A stretch of 64,000 nt of DNA from Clavibacter californiensis (GCF_021952865.1 NZ_CP040792.1:2914001-2978000), one strand, 5' to 3'; shown: positions 17,676-26,003, counted from the stretch's first letter. The notes: generated from the sequence alone by a model not told the origin. Program-made: numbers and translations.

Positions 17676-17695
17676 GTTCGCATTCTATGCGAACA
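17675..17695 (-). promoter_or_regulatory. Palindromic operator and leaderless promoter of the GntR gene
   Basis: A perfect 9-3-9 inverted repeat, TGTTCGCAT / ATGCGAACA, touches the first base of the ATG (17675). Its centre holds TAGAAT on the minus strand (17687-17682), six bases before the ATG, so promoter -10, transcription start and operator coincide. Binding here would block RNA polymerase directly. Confidence 0.8.
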
Positions 17696-17719
17696 ATCTC
17701 CCTCAGAGCGAGGGGCGGG

Positions 17720-18751
17720 TCACGCCGACTCGCGCACCACCAGCTGGTGCCGCACCGTGCGGATCACCTCGGGGCCGGAGCGCGGCAGGTCGCCCGCGAT
17801 CATCGCGACCGCGAGGTCGAGCGCGTGGCGGGCGAGCTCGTCGAGGTCGACCGCGAGCGTCGTGAGGGTCGGCGCGAGCAGGCGGCCGAGCGAGAGGCCG
17901 TCGATGCCGACCACGCGCACGTCGCCCGGCACGTCGACGCCCGCGCGACGGCAGGCGGAGAGCACGCCGAGGGCGCACACGTCGTTGAAGGCGACGATCG
18001 CGTCGGCCGTGCGCGGGCGGGCGACGACGCGCTCGGTCGCGACGGCGGCGGCCTCCGCCGTGGGCGCGGATGCGCGGACGACGGACACCTCCATCGACCG
18101 CGCCTCGAACGCGCGCACGAGCAGGGCGGCGCGGGGGCTGGGGCCCGCAGCGACCGCGGCGTCGAGCACGACCGGGTGCCGCACGCCGACCGCGTCGAGG
18201 TGGTCGGCGAGGGCGTCGATCGCCTCCGAGGGATCCAGCTGCACGGCGGCGCGCAGGGGGTCGCCGCGCGGATCCAGCTCGACGACCGGCACCGAGCCGA
18301 GCCGCGCGATCCACTCGGCGGCGCGCGATCCGAGGGTCCCGATCACGGCGTCGGTCTGCGCGCCGAGGGCTTCGACCATGCGGTCGGAGTCGGCGGCGAG
18401 GCCCACGTCGGCGAGCGACACGTTCCAGCCTCGTGCCGCCGCGATGCGCACGACCGCGGCCGCGAGCTCGGGCGACCACGGGTTCCGCAGGTCGTCGACC
18501 ACGAGGCCGAGCTGGTGGTCCCCGCCCGTCACGAGCCCGCGCCCGAACCGCGACGGGCGGTACGCGAGCTGATCCGCGGCGTCGAGCACGCGCCGCTTCG
18601 TCTCCTCGCTGATGCCCGGCATGCCGTTCATCGCGCGCGTCACGGTCTGGCGGGAGACCCCGGCGGCGGCCGCGACGTCGTGGATCGTGGCGCGGCCGGC
18701 CGCCTCCCGGCCGGCCGCGCCCGACCCGCTCAGCCGCGCAGGTCCAGCCAC
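17720..18751 (-). CDS. LacI-family transcriptional regulator
   Basis: A 343-residue repressor: helix-turn-helix ATIHDVAAAAGVSRQTVTRAMNG split over residues 22-45, hinge helix, then a periplasmic-binding-like ligand domain (LGLVVDDLRNPW, IVAFNDVCALGVL, VVGIDGLSLGRLL, TTLAVDLDELARHAL). The start is the first in-frame start codon, a GTG at 18751 that lies 22 bases inside the preceding gene; no ATG is available near it, so the first 20 residues are uncertain. It follows the sugar-type fusion enzyme on the same strand and very likely binds the two CGTGAACGTTCACG sites in front of that gene. Confidence 0.9.
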   Translation of the reverse strand: MAGPARLSGSGAAGREAAGRATIHDVAAAAGVSRQTVTRAMNGMPGISEETKRRVLDAADQLAYRPSRFGRGLVTGGDHQLGLVVDDLRNPWSPELAAAVVRIAAARGWNVSLADVGLAADSDRMVEALGAQTDAVIGTLGSRAAEWIARLGSVPVVELDPRGDPLRAAVQLDPSEAIDALADHLDAVGVRHPVVLDAAVAAGPSPRAALLVRAFEARSMEVSVVRASAPTAEAAAVATERVVARPRTADAIVAFNDVCALGVLSACRRAGVDVPGDVRVVGIDGLSLGRLLAPTLTTLAVDLDELARHALDLAVAMIAGDLPRSGPEVIRTVRHQLVVRESA

Positions 18752-20763
18752 GCCACCTGCTCCGGGGTGAGCTCGATCGACAGGCCGCGCATCGAGGAGC
18801 GGACCTCCGTGATGGTGCGCGGGCCGAACAGCGGGAAGGTCGGGAACGGCTGCGCGAGCACGTAGGCGAGCGCGATCGCCGTGGCCTGCACGCCGTGCTG
18901 GGCGGCGAGCTCCTCGGCGCGGCGGAGGCGCTCGAAGTTGTCGTCGCCGTAGTAGCAGCGCACGAGCTCCGGGTCGCTCAGGTCGTCGGGACGGGCGCGG
19001 CCCGTGAAGAAGCCGCGGGCCTGCGACGACCACGGCAGCAGCGGGATCTGCCGCTCCTCGAGCCAGGCCTTGGAGGCCGGATCCGTGACGTGCACGCATC
19101 CCGCCCACGGCACGTCGTACGCCTCGGCCAGGCCGAAGTGGTCGCTCAGCGCCTGGAACCCGGCCCGGCCGTTCGCCTTCGCGTAGGCCTGCGCCTCGTC
19201 GAAGCGCTCGGGCGTCCAGTTGGAGACGCCGTAGGAGCGGATCCGCCCGGCGCGCTGGTGCTCGTCCATCACGTCGACGAACTCCCCCACCGGCACCTCG
19301 AGGTTGTCGCGGTGCATGAGGTAGATGTCGGCGTAGTCGGTGCCCTGGCGCTCGAGGCTCTCCAGCAGCTGGCTCGTGAGCGACTCGGGATCGCAGTGCG
19401 GGGTGTGGGCGCCCTTGGTGATCACGACGACGTCCTCGCGGATGCCGCGGTTCCGGATCCACGTGCCCAGGCGGCCCTCGAGCACGCCGCCGCCGTAGAT
19501 GTAGCCGGTGTCGAAGGCGTTGCCGCCCTGCTCGACGAAGTGGTCGAAGATCGCGGAGGCGTGCGCGAGGTCGGGCTGGTTGTCGACGCCCATGACGAGA
19601 CGCGACATGCGCTTGCCGACTCCGGGGATCTCGCCGTAGAGCATCGGGCTGTCGTCGCGGACCGCGAGGGGCCGGCCGGAGACGGTGGGGATGTCCGCGT
19701 CCTCCGACTCGAACGGGTAGCGGAGCTGGAGCGCGGCGCGCCACCGGTCGAGCGTGCGGGCCGTGGCGAGCGTCTCGTCGAGCGTCATCTGGGCGGCCTC
19801 GCCGAGACCCGCCGCGAGCGCGTCGGTCGTGGCGTCGGCCTCGATCGCGTACGGCTTCGCGCCCGCGAAGGTGAGCGTGCGCGGCTCCTCGCCGACGACG
19901 GAGACCTCGATGGTGGGCGTGTCGCCGAGGGTCCACGGGTCGCTGAGGTGGATGCGGCCCTTCGAGCCGTGGATAGTGAGCGCCTGCGGCTCGTCGAGCG
20001 CGACGCCCGTGCGGAGGGTCGCGGTGATGCCCTGCTGCCCGGCGCCGCCGCGGTAGGTCGCGCGCGCGACGGACCACTCGTCGACGCCGGTCGGGCCGAC
20101 CGTTCCGTCCACCTCCAGGGTGAGCGGCTCGGCGACGGCGATCCCGGTCGCGGCCTGCACCACGGCGGCCGCGGCGGTGACCGTGTAGCCGCCGACGTCG
20201 AGGATCCCGCCGCCCGCGGTCGCGGTGTCGTAGAGGCGCCCGGTGCGGGATCCGGTGCGGAAGGAGAAGGACGCGTCGACGTGGGCGACGTCGCCGATCA
20301 CGCCCTCGCGCAGCAGGTCGAGGAGCGCCGCGGTCTGCGGGTGGAAGCGGTACATGTACGCCTCGACGAGCGGGACGCCCGCCGTGCGGGCCGCGTCGAC
20401 GAGCGCCATCGCGGTGCCGTGGTTGACGGCGAGCGGCTTCTCGCAGAGGACGGCCTTGCCGGCCTCGAGCGCGCGGATGACGAGGTCGGCGTGGCCGGTG
20501 TGCACGGTGGAGATGTAGACGGCGTCGACGGCCGGATCCGCGAGGACGGCGTCGTAGTCGGCGCCCGTGACGTCGGCGAAGCCGTGGTCGGCCGCCTCCG
20601 CCGCGAAGGCGCCGGCGCGCTCGACGCTCGAGCTGCCGGCGGCGACGAGGCGGGCGGCGCGCTCGCTCGCGGGGAGCTGGGAGAGGAAGCGGCGGGCGAT
20701 GCTGCCCGGGCCGAGGACCGCCCAGCCGGGTGCGGTCGTGGTGGTCGGGGTGGGATCGGTCAT
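18730..20763 (-). CDS. Gfo/Idh/MocA oxidoreductase fused to aldo/keto reductase
   Basis: A 677-residue two-domain enzyme. Residues about 10-330 are a Gfo/Idh/MocA dehydrogenase: Rossmann start WAVLGPGSIARRFL, the family EKPLAVN motif with its lysine, and the substrate-domain GGGILDVGGYTV. Residues about 345-677 are an aldo/keto reductase: RLVMGVDNQPD, NAFDTGYIYGGG (catalytic Asp/Tyr), VVITKGAHTP (Lys), YLMHRDN (His) and YGVSNW. Both act on sugars or polyols with NAD(P), so the fusion could run an oxidation and a reduction in sequence. Start MTDPTP chosen; an upstream ATG would lie within an operator. Regulated by the LacI protein encoded downstream. Confidence 0.9.
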   Translation of the reverse strand: MTDPTPTTTTAPGWAVLGPGSIARRFLSQLPASERAARLVAAGSSSVERAGAFAAEAADHGFADVTGADYDAVLADPAVDAVYISTVHTGHADLVIRALEAGKAVLCEKPLAVNHGTAMALVDAARTAGVPLVEAYMYRFHPQTAALLDLLREGVIGDVAHVDASFSFRTGSRTGRLYDTATAGGGILDVGGYTVTAAAAVVQAATGIAVAEPLTLEVDGTVGPTGVDEWSVARATYRGGAGQQGITATLRTGVALDEPQALTIHGSKGRIHLSDPWTLGDTPTIEVSVVGEEPRTLTFAGAKPYAIEADATTDALAAGLGEAAQMTLDETLATARTLDRWRAALQLRYPFESEDADIPTVSGRPLAVRDDSPMLYGEIPGVGKRMSRLVMGVDNQPDLAHASAIFDHFVEQGGNAFDTGYIYGGGVLEGRLGTWIRNRGIREDVVVITKGAHTPHCDPESLTSQLLESLERQGTDYADIYLMHRDNLEVPVGEFVDVMDEHQRAGRIRSYGVSNWTPERFDEAQAYAKANGRAGFQALSDHFGLAEAYDVPWAGCVHVTDPASKAWLEERQIPLLPWSSQARGFFTGRARPDDLSDPELVRCYYGDDNFERLRRAEELAAQHGVQATAIALAYVLAQPFPTFPLFGPRTITEVRSSMRGLSIELTPEQVAWLDLRG

Positions 20764-20789
20764 GGTGGAGCCCTTCGCGGCGTCATCGG

Positions 20790-20803
20790 CGTGAACGTTC
20801 ACG
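20790..20803. promoter_or_regulatory. LacI-type operator (proximal)
   Basis: A perfect 14-base palindrome CGTGAACGTTCACG just downstream of the -10 box, at the expected transcription start of the fusion gene. Its central CG and overall form are typical LacI-family operators. Confidence 0.85.
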
Positions 20804-20806
20804 ACG

Positions 20807-20836
20807 ACGCTACGGGCGGGGATCCGGTCACGTCAA
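20807..20836 (-). promoter_or_regulatory. Promoter of the fused oxidoreductase gene
   Basis: On the minus strand TTGACG (20836-20831), an 18-base spacer and TAGCGT (20812-20807). It sits exactly between the two operators, so occupancy of either site, or a loop between them, would silence it. Confidence 0.7.
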
Positions 20837-20856
20837 GAGCGGCCGACCATCGGGCA

Positions 20857-20870
20857 CGTGAACGTTCACG
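20857..20870. promoter_or_regulatory. LacI-type operator (distal)
   Basis: A second identical CGTGAACGTTCACG, 67 bases centre to centre from the first and upstream of the -35 box. It also lies about 150 bases before the divergent OsmC gene. Confidence 0.85.
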
Positions 20871-21017
20871 GTCACCTCATCGACCGTTCCCGCCGGAGAT
20901 GCCGCCGCCGTCGCGTCACGTTCCGTCACGCGGGCCCCGGATCGCAGCCGGGCTGCCTATCGTCGAGCACACCACGGCCCGCCGGCCGACCCGACCCGCA
21001 CGACGAAGGAGCGCACC

Positions 21018-21494
21018 ATGCCGCAGCACCCCAAGGGATCCGTCCTCGAGTTCGACCTCCTCGGGACGGGATCCGGCGTCCTCCAGGAGGTGTCCATCGC
21101 GGGAAGCGAGCACACCGTCCGCGCCGAGGGCCACCCCGCGTTCGGCGGCACGGACAGCGCGCCCAGCCCGCTCGACCTCGTGCTCTCCGCGTACGTCTCG
21201 TGCAACCAGGTGACGGCGACGATCATCGCGCTCGGCCAGGGCATCACCCTCGGCGCCTTCGAGGGCCGCGTGCAGGCCGAGCTCGACAACTCCGTCCTCG
21301 TCTTCGGCGCCGAGGGCGACGGCACGTTCCAGCGCCTGACCCTCACGGTCGACCTCGAGACCGAGCTCGACGACGCCGCCTTCGACGCGTTCGTCGCCGA
21401 GGTCGCGCGCCGCTGCCCGCTCACGCAGCTCTTCGAGCGGGCCGGGGTGCAGATCACGAACGCCTGGACGAACCGGGCGCTCGCGCGGGTCTGA
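21018..21494 (+). CDS. OsmC-family peroxiredoxin-like protein
   Basis: A 158-residue OsmC/YhfA-type protein with the two cysteines expected for hydroperoxide reduction, one in LSAYVSCNQVTATIIA (about residue 60) and one in EVARRCPLTQLF (about residue 135). It lies in the cytosol and reduces organic hydroperoxides or binds lipids. The ribosome site GAAGGAG is seven bases before the ATG. The convergent MarR gene ends 55 bases downstream; MarR-family regulators of the OhrR type often control OsmC proteins, but this regulator lacks a clear redox cysteine at its N-terminus. Confidence 0.9.
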   Translation: MPQHPKGSVLEFDLLGTGSGVLQEVSIAGSEHTVRAEGHPAFGGTDSAPSPLDLVLSAYVSCNQVTATIIALGQGITLGAFEGRVQAELDNSVLVFGAEGDGTFQRLTLTVDLETELDDAAFDAFVAEVARRCPLTQLFERAGVQITNAWTNRALARV

Positions 21495-21548
21495 TCACCC
21501 CACCGGAGACGGCCTGCGGCGGAGGCGTCCGCCGCCGGACCGCGCTGC

Positions 21549-22055
21549 TCACCGGGCGGCGCGGTCCGCGGCATCGGCCGTACGACCTCCGCCCGCCTCC
21601 TCGATCTCGTCGACGAGCCGCCCGAGCAGCCGGGTCAGCTCGGTGCGCTCCCGGGCCGTCCACTCCCCCACGAGCTCGCCGAGGAGCGCGCGGGCCGTGG
21701 CGGAGTTCCGGTCGAGCACCCGCTCGGCCTCGGGCGTCGCGCGCACGAGGACGGCGCGACGGTCATCGGGGTCGGGCTCGCGGATCACGAGGCCCCGCTC
21801 CTCGAGGCGCCGCACGTGCGCGGTCATCGTCGACTTGTCGACGCCCTGCCAGTCGGCGAGCACGCGCATCCGGGTCGCGCCGCACTCGGCGAGGTGGGCG
21901 AGGAGCCACGTGTCGGTGGACGAGAACGCCCCGCCCTCGTCCGCGAGCATCCCGCGGCGCACGTCGGGCCGCGAGGCCCAGCGGGTGATCGCGAGGACCG
22001 CCCGCTCCATCGCCGCACCGACGGATGCGCCGTCCTCGCCTGGGAGCTCGCTCAC
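21549..22055 (-). CDS. MarR-family transcriptional regulator
   Basis: A 168-residue winged-helix regulator: STDTWLLAHLAECGATRMRVLAD, then the recognition helix region GVDKSTMTAHVRRLEERGLV and the wing REPDPDDRRAVLVRATPEAE. Long helices at both ends form the dimer. GTG at 22055 is the most likely start; the reading frame stays open further upstream, but that sequence is promoter-like. Divergent from the stress-protein-like gene at 22164, which is a likely target. Confidence 0.9.
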   Translation of the reverse strand: MSELPGEDGASVGAAMERAVLAITRWASRPDVRRGMLADEGGAFSSTDTWLLAHLAECGATRMRVLADWQGVDKSTMTAHVRRLEERGLVIREPDPDDRRAVLVRATPEAERVLDRNSATARALLGELVGEWTARERTELTRLLGRLVDEIEEAGGGRTADAADRAAR

Positions 22056-22110
22056 CGTTGGATCCCCGTCCCCTCCGTGCTCGCCGATCGTTGGTATCCT
22101 CAAACCATAT

Positions 22111-22126
22111 CGTCCGTACCCGGACG
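22111..22126. promoter_or_regulatory. Inverted repeat between the MarR and stress-protein genes
   Basis: CGTCCG-TACC-CGGACG, six-base arms. A looser TGGT/ACCA repeat lies beside it at 22092-22107. Either could be the MarR operator in this 108-base divergent gap. Confidence 0.5.
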
Positions 22127-22163
22127 GAACGCACGCCCCGCACGATCCGAGAGGAAGCACCCC

Positions 22164-22661
22164 ATGTCCACCCCGAGCACCGACCCCCGCGCGCACGCCG
22201 TCCCGGCCACGCCCCGCGAGGTGATCGCGAGCTACACCGAGTACGCCGACGCGCAGGCCGCCGTCGACACGCTGTCCGACAAGGAGTTCCCGGTCGCCTC
22301 GACGCAGATCGTGGGCCACGACGTCCGCACCGTCGAGACCGTCACCGGCCGGGTCACAAACGGCAGCGCCGCTGTGCGCGGAGCCGCGGGCGGCGCCTGG
22401 TTCGGACTCATGCTCGGCGTGCTGTTCGGGATCTTCACCCCCGGCGTCGCGTTCCTCGGCGTCCTCCTCGTAGCCGTCGGCATCGGCGCGCTCTGGGGCG
22501 CGCTGTTCGGCTTCGTCGGCCACTACGCCACGCGTGGCAAGCGCGACTTCGCCTCGATCCAGACGCTGACCGCCGGCCGCTACGACGTGCTGGTCGACAG
22601 CGCGCGGGCCGCCGAGGCGTCGCGGATCCTGTTCGACACGACGGGCGCGCCGCGCGCCTGA
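22164..22661 (+). CDS. YflT-like general stress protein with glycine-rich membrane segment
   Basis: A 165-residue protein. The start PREVIASYTEYADAQAAVDTL resembles the general stress protein 17M / YflT domain; the middle (residues about 75-122) is a hydrophobic Gly/Ala-rich hairpin (GAAGGAWFGLMLGVLFGIF, LGVLLVAVGIGALWG), followed by a short soluble end (YDVLVDSARAAEASRIL). Such proteins are abundant in actinobacteria and their biochemical role is unknown. ATG follows GAGAGGAAG. It reads into a strong terminator. Confidence 0.82.
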   Translation: MSTPSTDPRAHAVPATPREVIASYTEYADAQAAVDTLSDKEFPVASTQIVGHDVRTVETVTGRVTNGSAAVRGAAGGAWFGLMLGVLFGIFTPGVAFLGVLLVAVGIGALWGALFGFVGHYATRGKRDFASIQTLTAGRYDVLVDSARAAEASRILFDTTGAPRA

Positions 22662-22676
22662 CCCGACGCATCACCC

Positions 22677-22713
22677 CGACGCGGACGGGCGGCCCAGCCG
22701 CCCGTCCGCGTCG
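22677..22713. terminator. Strong bidirectional hairpin terminator
   Basis: Stem 22677-22693 with 22697-22713, about 17 pairs, three-base loop, between two convergent genes (22661 and 22714). Almost all G-C. Confidence 0.85.
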
Positions 22714-23325
22714 TCATGTCCGGGGTGCGACCTGCGGGGCCTCGAGCGTGAGCCACTCCTCGTCGATGCGGTAGCCGAGCGCCGCGCCGGCCGCGATGAT
22801 GGCCGCGTTCTCGCTCGATCCGCCGGTGCGGAACGACGTCACGCCCGCCCCGAGGAGCGCCAGCACGCAGGCCGCCTTCACGGCCGCGCCGAGGCCGCGA
22901 CCGCGGTGGGCGGCCTCGACGACCGTCACGTCGGTCTCCGCGGCGCGGCCCGTGGGATCCAGGTCGACGAACGTCATCGCGAGGAGCGCACCCGCGACGT
23001 CGAAGGCGCCGTAGCCGCGGCGGCCGGGCGCCGGGACGCGGGCCGAGACCGGCGTGAGACCAGCGTGCCGCGTGGCGGGGCCGCCCGGGTAGTCGTCGAG
23101 CGTGGCGGCGTCGAGCGCGAGGATCCGCGGGACGTCCTCCGGGGCGAGCTCCCGGAGCACCGCGTCCGGGCCGACGCGGTCGATGAGCGCCCGCAACCTG
23201 GCCGGATCCGCGTCGGCCGCGTCGAGCTGCGCGCCCCACGACCGGGCGTTCACGATCCAGCCCTCCTCCCGGAGGCGGGCGACCCGCGGGTCGTCGGATC
23301 GGGCGATGACGGGCTCAGCGCTCAT
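22714..23325 (-). CDS. GNAT-family acetyltransferase
   Basis: A 203-residue N-acetyltransferase-like protein. The acetyl-CoA loop is VVEAAHRGRGLGAAVKAACVLAL (R-G-x-G-x-A form) in the C-terminal half, followed by FRTGGSSENAAIIAAGAALGY, which resembles the mycothiol-synthase-like GNAT domain. The N-terminal half (DDPRVARLREEGW, LELAPEDVPRI-like region) may be a degenerate second GNAT. Start MSAEPVIAR at 23325 is used; the frame opens further upstream without a ribosome site. Substrate unknown. Confidence 0.83.
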   Translation of the reverse strand: MSAEPVIARSDDPRVARLREEGWIVNARSWGAQLDAADADPARLRALIDRVGPDAVLRELAPEDVPRILALDAATLDDYPGGPATRHAGLTPVSARVPAPGRRGYGAFDVAGALLAMTFVDLDPTGRAAETDVTVVEAAHRGRGLGAAVKAACVLALLGAGVTSFRTGGSSENAAIIAAGAALGYRIDEEWLTLEAPQVAPRT

Positions 23326-23465
23326 CCCGCGAGCCTGGCATGGCACGGCCGCCCAGGACAGGCAGCCGACCCGCGCCGCCGACCGCAGCACGGAGAGCCA
23401 CGGGATGCTGCGGCTGTTCGCGGTGGTCGGGCGCGGCGGCGGAGTGAGGTGCCCCGCGGTCCTCG

Positions 23466-24926
23466 TCAGCCGAGGAAGTAGTCGCGGACCTTCTCGTCGG
23501 AGTCCAGGATCCGCTCCGTCTCCACCCCGACCGAGCGCGCGAGGTCGACCGACCCCAGGAGGGCCGCCTCGACGTCCGGCGAGAAGGCCCTCTCGAGCAC
23601 CTCGAGGCAGGTGGCCATGCTCGCGTCGAGCTCGTCGATCAGCGCCTGGTCCTCGGCGGCGAGCTGCTCGTCCAGCTCGCGCTGGTCGCGCAGGTAGCCC
23701 TCGACGAGGGCTGCCTCCCGCCGGGAGAGCGCGTCCGAGACGGCCGAGTGCATGATCATGCCCACCGTGTTCCCGATGACCGCCCCGAGCACCGGTACCG
23801 GGATGAGCGCCTGGCCCACGAAGGACGACAGCGCGCCGACGGCCGCCTCCAGGCAGACCAGCTCGGCGTTCTCGAGGAACTCCGCCTCGGCGATCTCGCC
23901 CGTCCGGAGCCGGTGCGCCTGCTCAGCGACGCCGAACGCCGCGGTCACCATGGCGCTTGCCACGGCTGCGGACGTGGCGGTGAAGTTGGTGAGCGCGTAG
24001 ATGCTGAGGCCGCGGATCCCGCCCGTCAGGAAGCCTCGGCCGGAGTCGCCCGCGATCTCGGTCCAGTCCTCCTCGGTGAAGTCCTGGAGCCGCGTGCCGG
24101 CACGGCGCTTCCGCACCACGGCGAGCACGAATGCCGTCGCCCCCTCGACCCCCGCGGCGACCAGGGTCGCCTTCGCGCCCTCCCGGGCCGTCGGCCTGCT
24201 CGCGCGGTGGGCATCGTCCCGGCGGCCCTGGTCGGTCGCGCGCAGCGAGTCCTTCTCCCCCTCCAGCGTCGCCTCGTACACGCCGCGCTGCACCTCGTCG
24301 TAGCGGAGGTGCGAGGCCTCGAGCGACTCGATCCCCAGGTCGCGGGTCGCGAAGAAGGTCTGGACGGCCTTCCAGTCGCGGAAGGACGGGCCATCGCCCC
24401 CGCGGGTGAGCAGGCGGCCCGCCTCCTCGCGACTCATGCCGTGCAGCGCCTGGATCACCTCGAAGTGGTCGCTCGGGATCTGGTACCTGCCGCCGCCGCT
24501 CACGAAGTCCGGGTACCTCTCGAGGTGCTCGGCGATGGCACCGAGCCCGAATCGACCGCCCGCCGCTACGAACTTCTGCTGGATCTCGACGCCGCCGCGC
24601 ATCAGGTCGACCGGTCCGTTGTCGTTCACCCACTCGTAGACCCGCCCCGCGCCCAGGATCTGGCTCCGCGCGTCCCCGATCCCGCTCTCGGCCGCCTCGG
24701 CGATGAAGCCGTGCATCCCCTTCGTCCCGCCCCGGTTGCGCCCGACCACCTCGAGGTCGATGGTGCGGATGGCCGCGTCGACCCGTGCCAATGCGTCGCG
24801 GAGGTTCCCGTCCTGGCGCCGGAGCGCGGCGAGCAGCCCGTCGAGGCGCACCTGGTTGAGGTGGTTCACCCATGCCGCGACCGCCTGCTCCTGGTTGCGC
24901 GCGGCGAGCTCCGGCACGTCAACCAC
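23466..24926 (-). CDS. Unknown protein with C-terminal glycine-zipper membrane hairpin
   Basis: A 486-residue protein I do not recognise. Residues 1-240 are helical and charged (long amphipathic helices, FEVIQALHGMSREEAGRLL); residues about 255-415 hold hydrophobic segments (ATLVAAGVEGATAFVLAVV, FTATSAAVASAMVTAAFGV, ALIPVPVLGAVIGNTVGMI), and the last 70 residues form a coiled coil. The PVLGAVIGNTVG stretch is a glycine-zipper-like helix found in several proteins that insert into membranes. The GTG overlaps the upstream partner gene by eight bases, so the two form one unit. It could be a membrane-active stress or defence effector; that is inference. Confidence 0.75.
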   Translation of the reverse strand: MVDVPELAARNQEQAVAAWVNHLNQVRLDGLLAALRRQDGNLRDALARVDAAIRTIDLEVVGRNRGGTKGMHGFIAEAAESGIGDARSQILGAGRVYEWVNDNGPVDLMRGGVEIQQKFVAAGGRFGLGAIAEHLERYPDFVSGGGRYQIPSDHFEVIQALHGMSREEAGRLLTRGGDGPSFRDWKAVQTFFATRDLGIESLEASHLRYDEVQRGVYEATLEGEKDSLRATDQGRRDDAHRASRPTAREGAKATLVAAGVEGATAFVLAVVRKRRAGTRLQDFTEEDWTEIAGDSGRGFLTGGIRGLSIYALTNFTATSAAVASAMVTAAFGVAEQAHRLRTGEIAEAEFLENAELVCLEAAVGALSSFVGQALIPVPVLGAVIGNTVGMIMHSAVSDALSRREAALVEGYLRDQRELDEQLAAEDQALIDELDASMATCLEVLERAFSPDVEAALLGSVDLARSVGVETERILDSDEKVRDYFLG

Positions 24927-25911
24927 GGTCGGCGTCCCCCTCGACCCGCTCGCTCAGCAGCGCCGCGCAGGCTTGCGTGCTGTTGACCAGAGCGGCCAGG
25001 CGCGACCGGTCGCTCGCAGGGAGAGCCGCGAAGTCGGCGCCGAAGGAGCGCATCGCCTCGCGGTAGCTCGTCGTGAGCGATATCCGGAGCTCGTCAGTGC
25101 GTCGGAGGAGGGCGTCGACCCTGGTGGCCAGCTCCTCCACGCGGGCGGTGTTGCGCATGACCGCGCCGAGAGCCTCCTGCTTCTCCTCGCGGGTCTCGCC
25201 CTTCTTCCACGCGAACAGGGCGACCGAGGTGAGGATCGCCGCTCCCGCGACGCTCCAGCCCACCGGACCGGACAGGGCGAGGATGGCCCCGCCCATGGCC
25301 GTCCCGCCGCCGCCGGCCGCCAGAGCGCCGCCGCCGAGCCAGGCGAGGGCCGCGTTCGTGGCCGCAGCGCCGGACAGGGCGGAGATCGCCGTGCCGGTCG
25401 ACGCGGCGCCGAAGGTGGTCGCGACCCACATGGCCGCGCTCGGCGCCACGCTCGCGACCGCGGCCCCGGCGGCGAACCCGGCACCGCCTCCGGCCGCGGA
25501 CCGCCGGACGGCCTCGAGGTCCCGCCGGGCGAACTCCTCGACGTCCAGGAACTCCGCCTTGTCGACGTCGATCCGGCCGATGGCCGCGTCGAAGGACTTC
25601 GGGGTGTTGGCGATGCTGTTGACCAGCGCCTCCACGTGCTCGATCAGGTCGGTCGACCGCTCGCGCTGGCGCAGGAGCGCGAGTCCCGCGTCGTTCATCC
25701 TCGTGTACGCGATGTTGTACGCGGCGACGGCGTCCTCGTAGGGATCCGGCTTCCTGGCAGCGAGCTTCTCGACGGTCTCCTTCGTCGTGTCCCGGAGATC
25801 CCCCACGCGCTCGCCCACCTGCGTGGACGCGGCGCGCGCCATCCGGGCAGCCTCGTCCATCGCCTTCGCGATGCCGTCCCTGGCTTTGCCCAACCCGCGC
25901 TGCTCGTCCAT
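24919..25911 (-). CDS. Unknown partner protein with Gly/Ala-rich hydrophobic core
   Basis: A 330-residue protein. Residues 1-150 and 235-330 are predicted long charged helices; residues about 155-230 are a Gly/Ala-rich hydrophobic block (GGGAGFAAGAAVASVAPSA, GGGALAAGGGGTAMGGAI, SGPVGWSVAGAAILTSVAL) of two or three membrane-length helices. This helix-pore-helix plan resembles pore-forming or membrane-remodelling helical proteins, but there is no GTPase or ATPase motif. First gene of a two-gene operon with the 486-residue protein; the ATG at 25911 has only a weak ribosome site. Function unknown. Confidence 0.78.
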   Translation of the reverse strand: MDEQRGLGKARDGIAKAMDEAARMARAASTQVGERVGDLRDTTKETVEKLAARKPDPYEDAVAAYNIAYTRMNDAGLALLRQRERSTDLIEHVEALVNSIANTPKSFDAAIGRIDVDKAEFLDVEEFARRDLEAVRRSAAGGGAGFAAGAAVASVAPSAAMWVATTFGAASTGTAISALSGAAATNAALAWLGGGALAAGGGGTAMGGAILALSGPVGWSVAGAAILTSVALFAWKKGETREEKQEALGAVMRNTARVEELATRVDALLRRTDELRISLTTSYREAMRSFGADFAALPASDRSRLAALVNSTQACAALLSERVEGDADRG

Positions 25912-26003
25912 CGCACGCCACCGATCCCCGTCGAAGTCATTTCCTCACTGGAGGATATAGACGACCGGCGACGTCGTCGCGGGAGGCGGATGCACCACCG
26001 CGG
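25912..26003. promoter_or_regulatory. AT-rich promoter region before the unknown two-gene operon
   Basis: Contains TATATC on the minus strand (near 25960-25955), about 45 bases before the ATG at 25911 and unusual in this GC-rich DNA. It is the likely -10 box of the operon. The nucleotidyltransferase gene ends on the other side of the gap. Confidence 0.45.
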
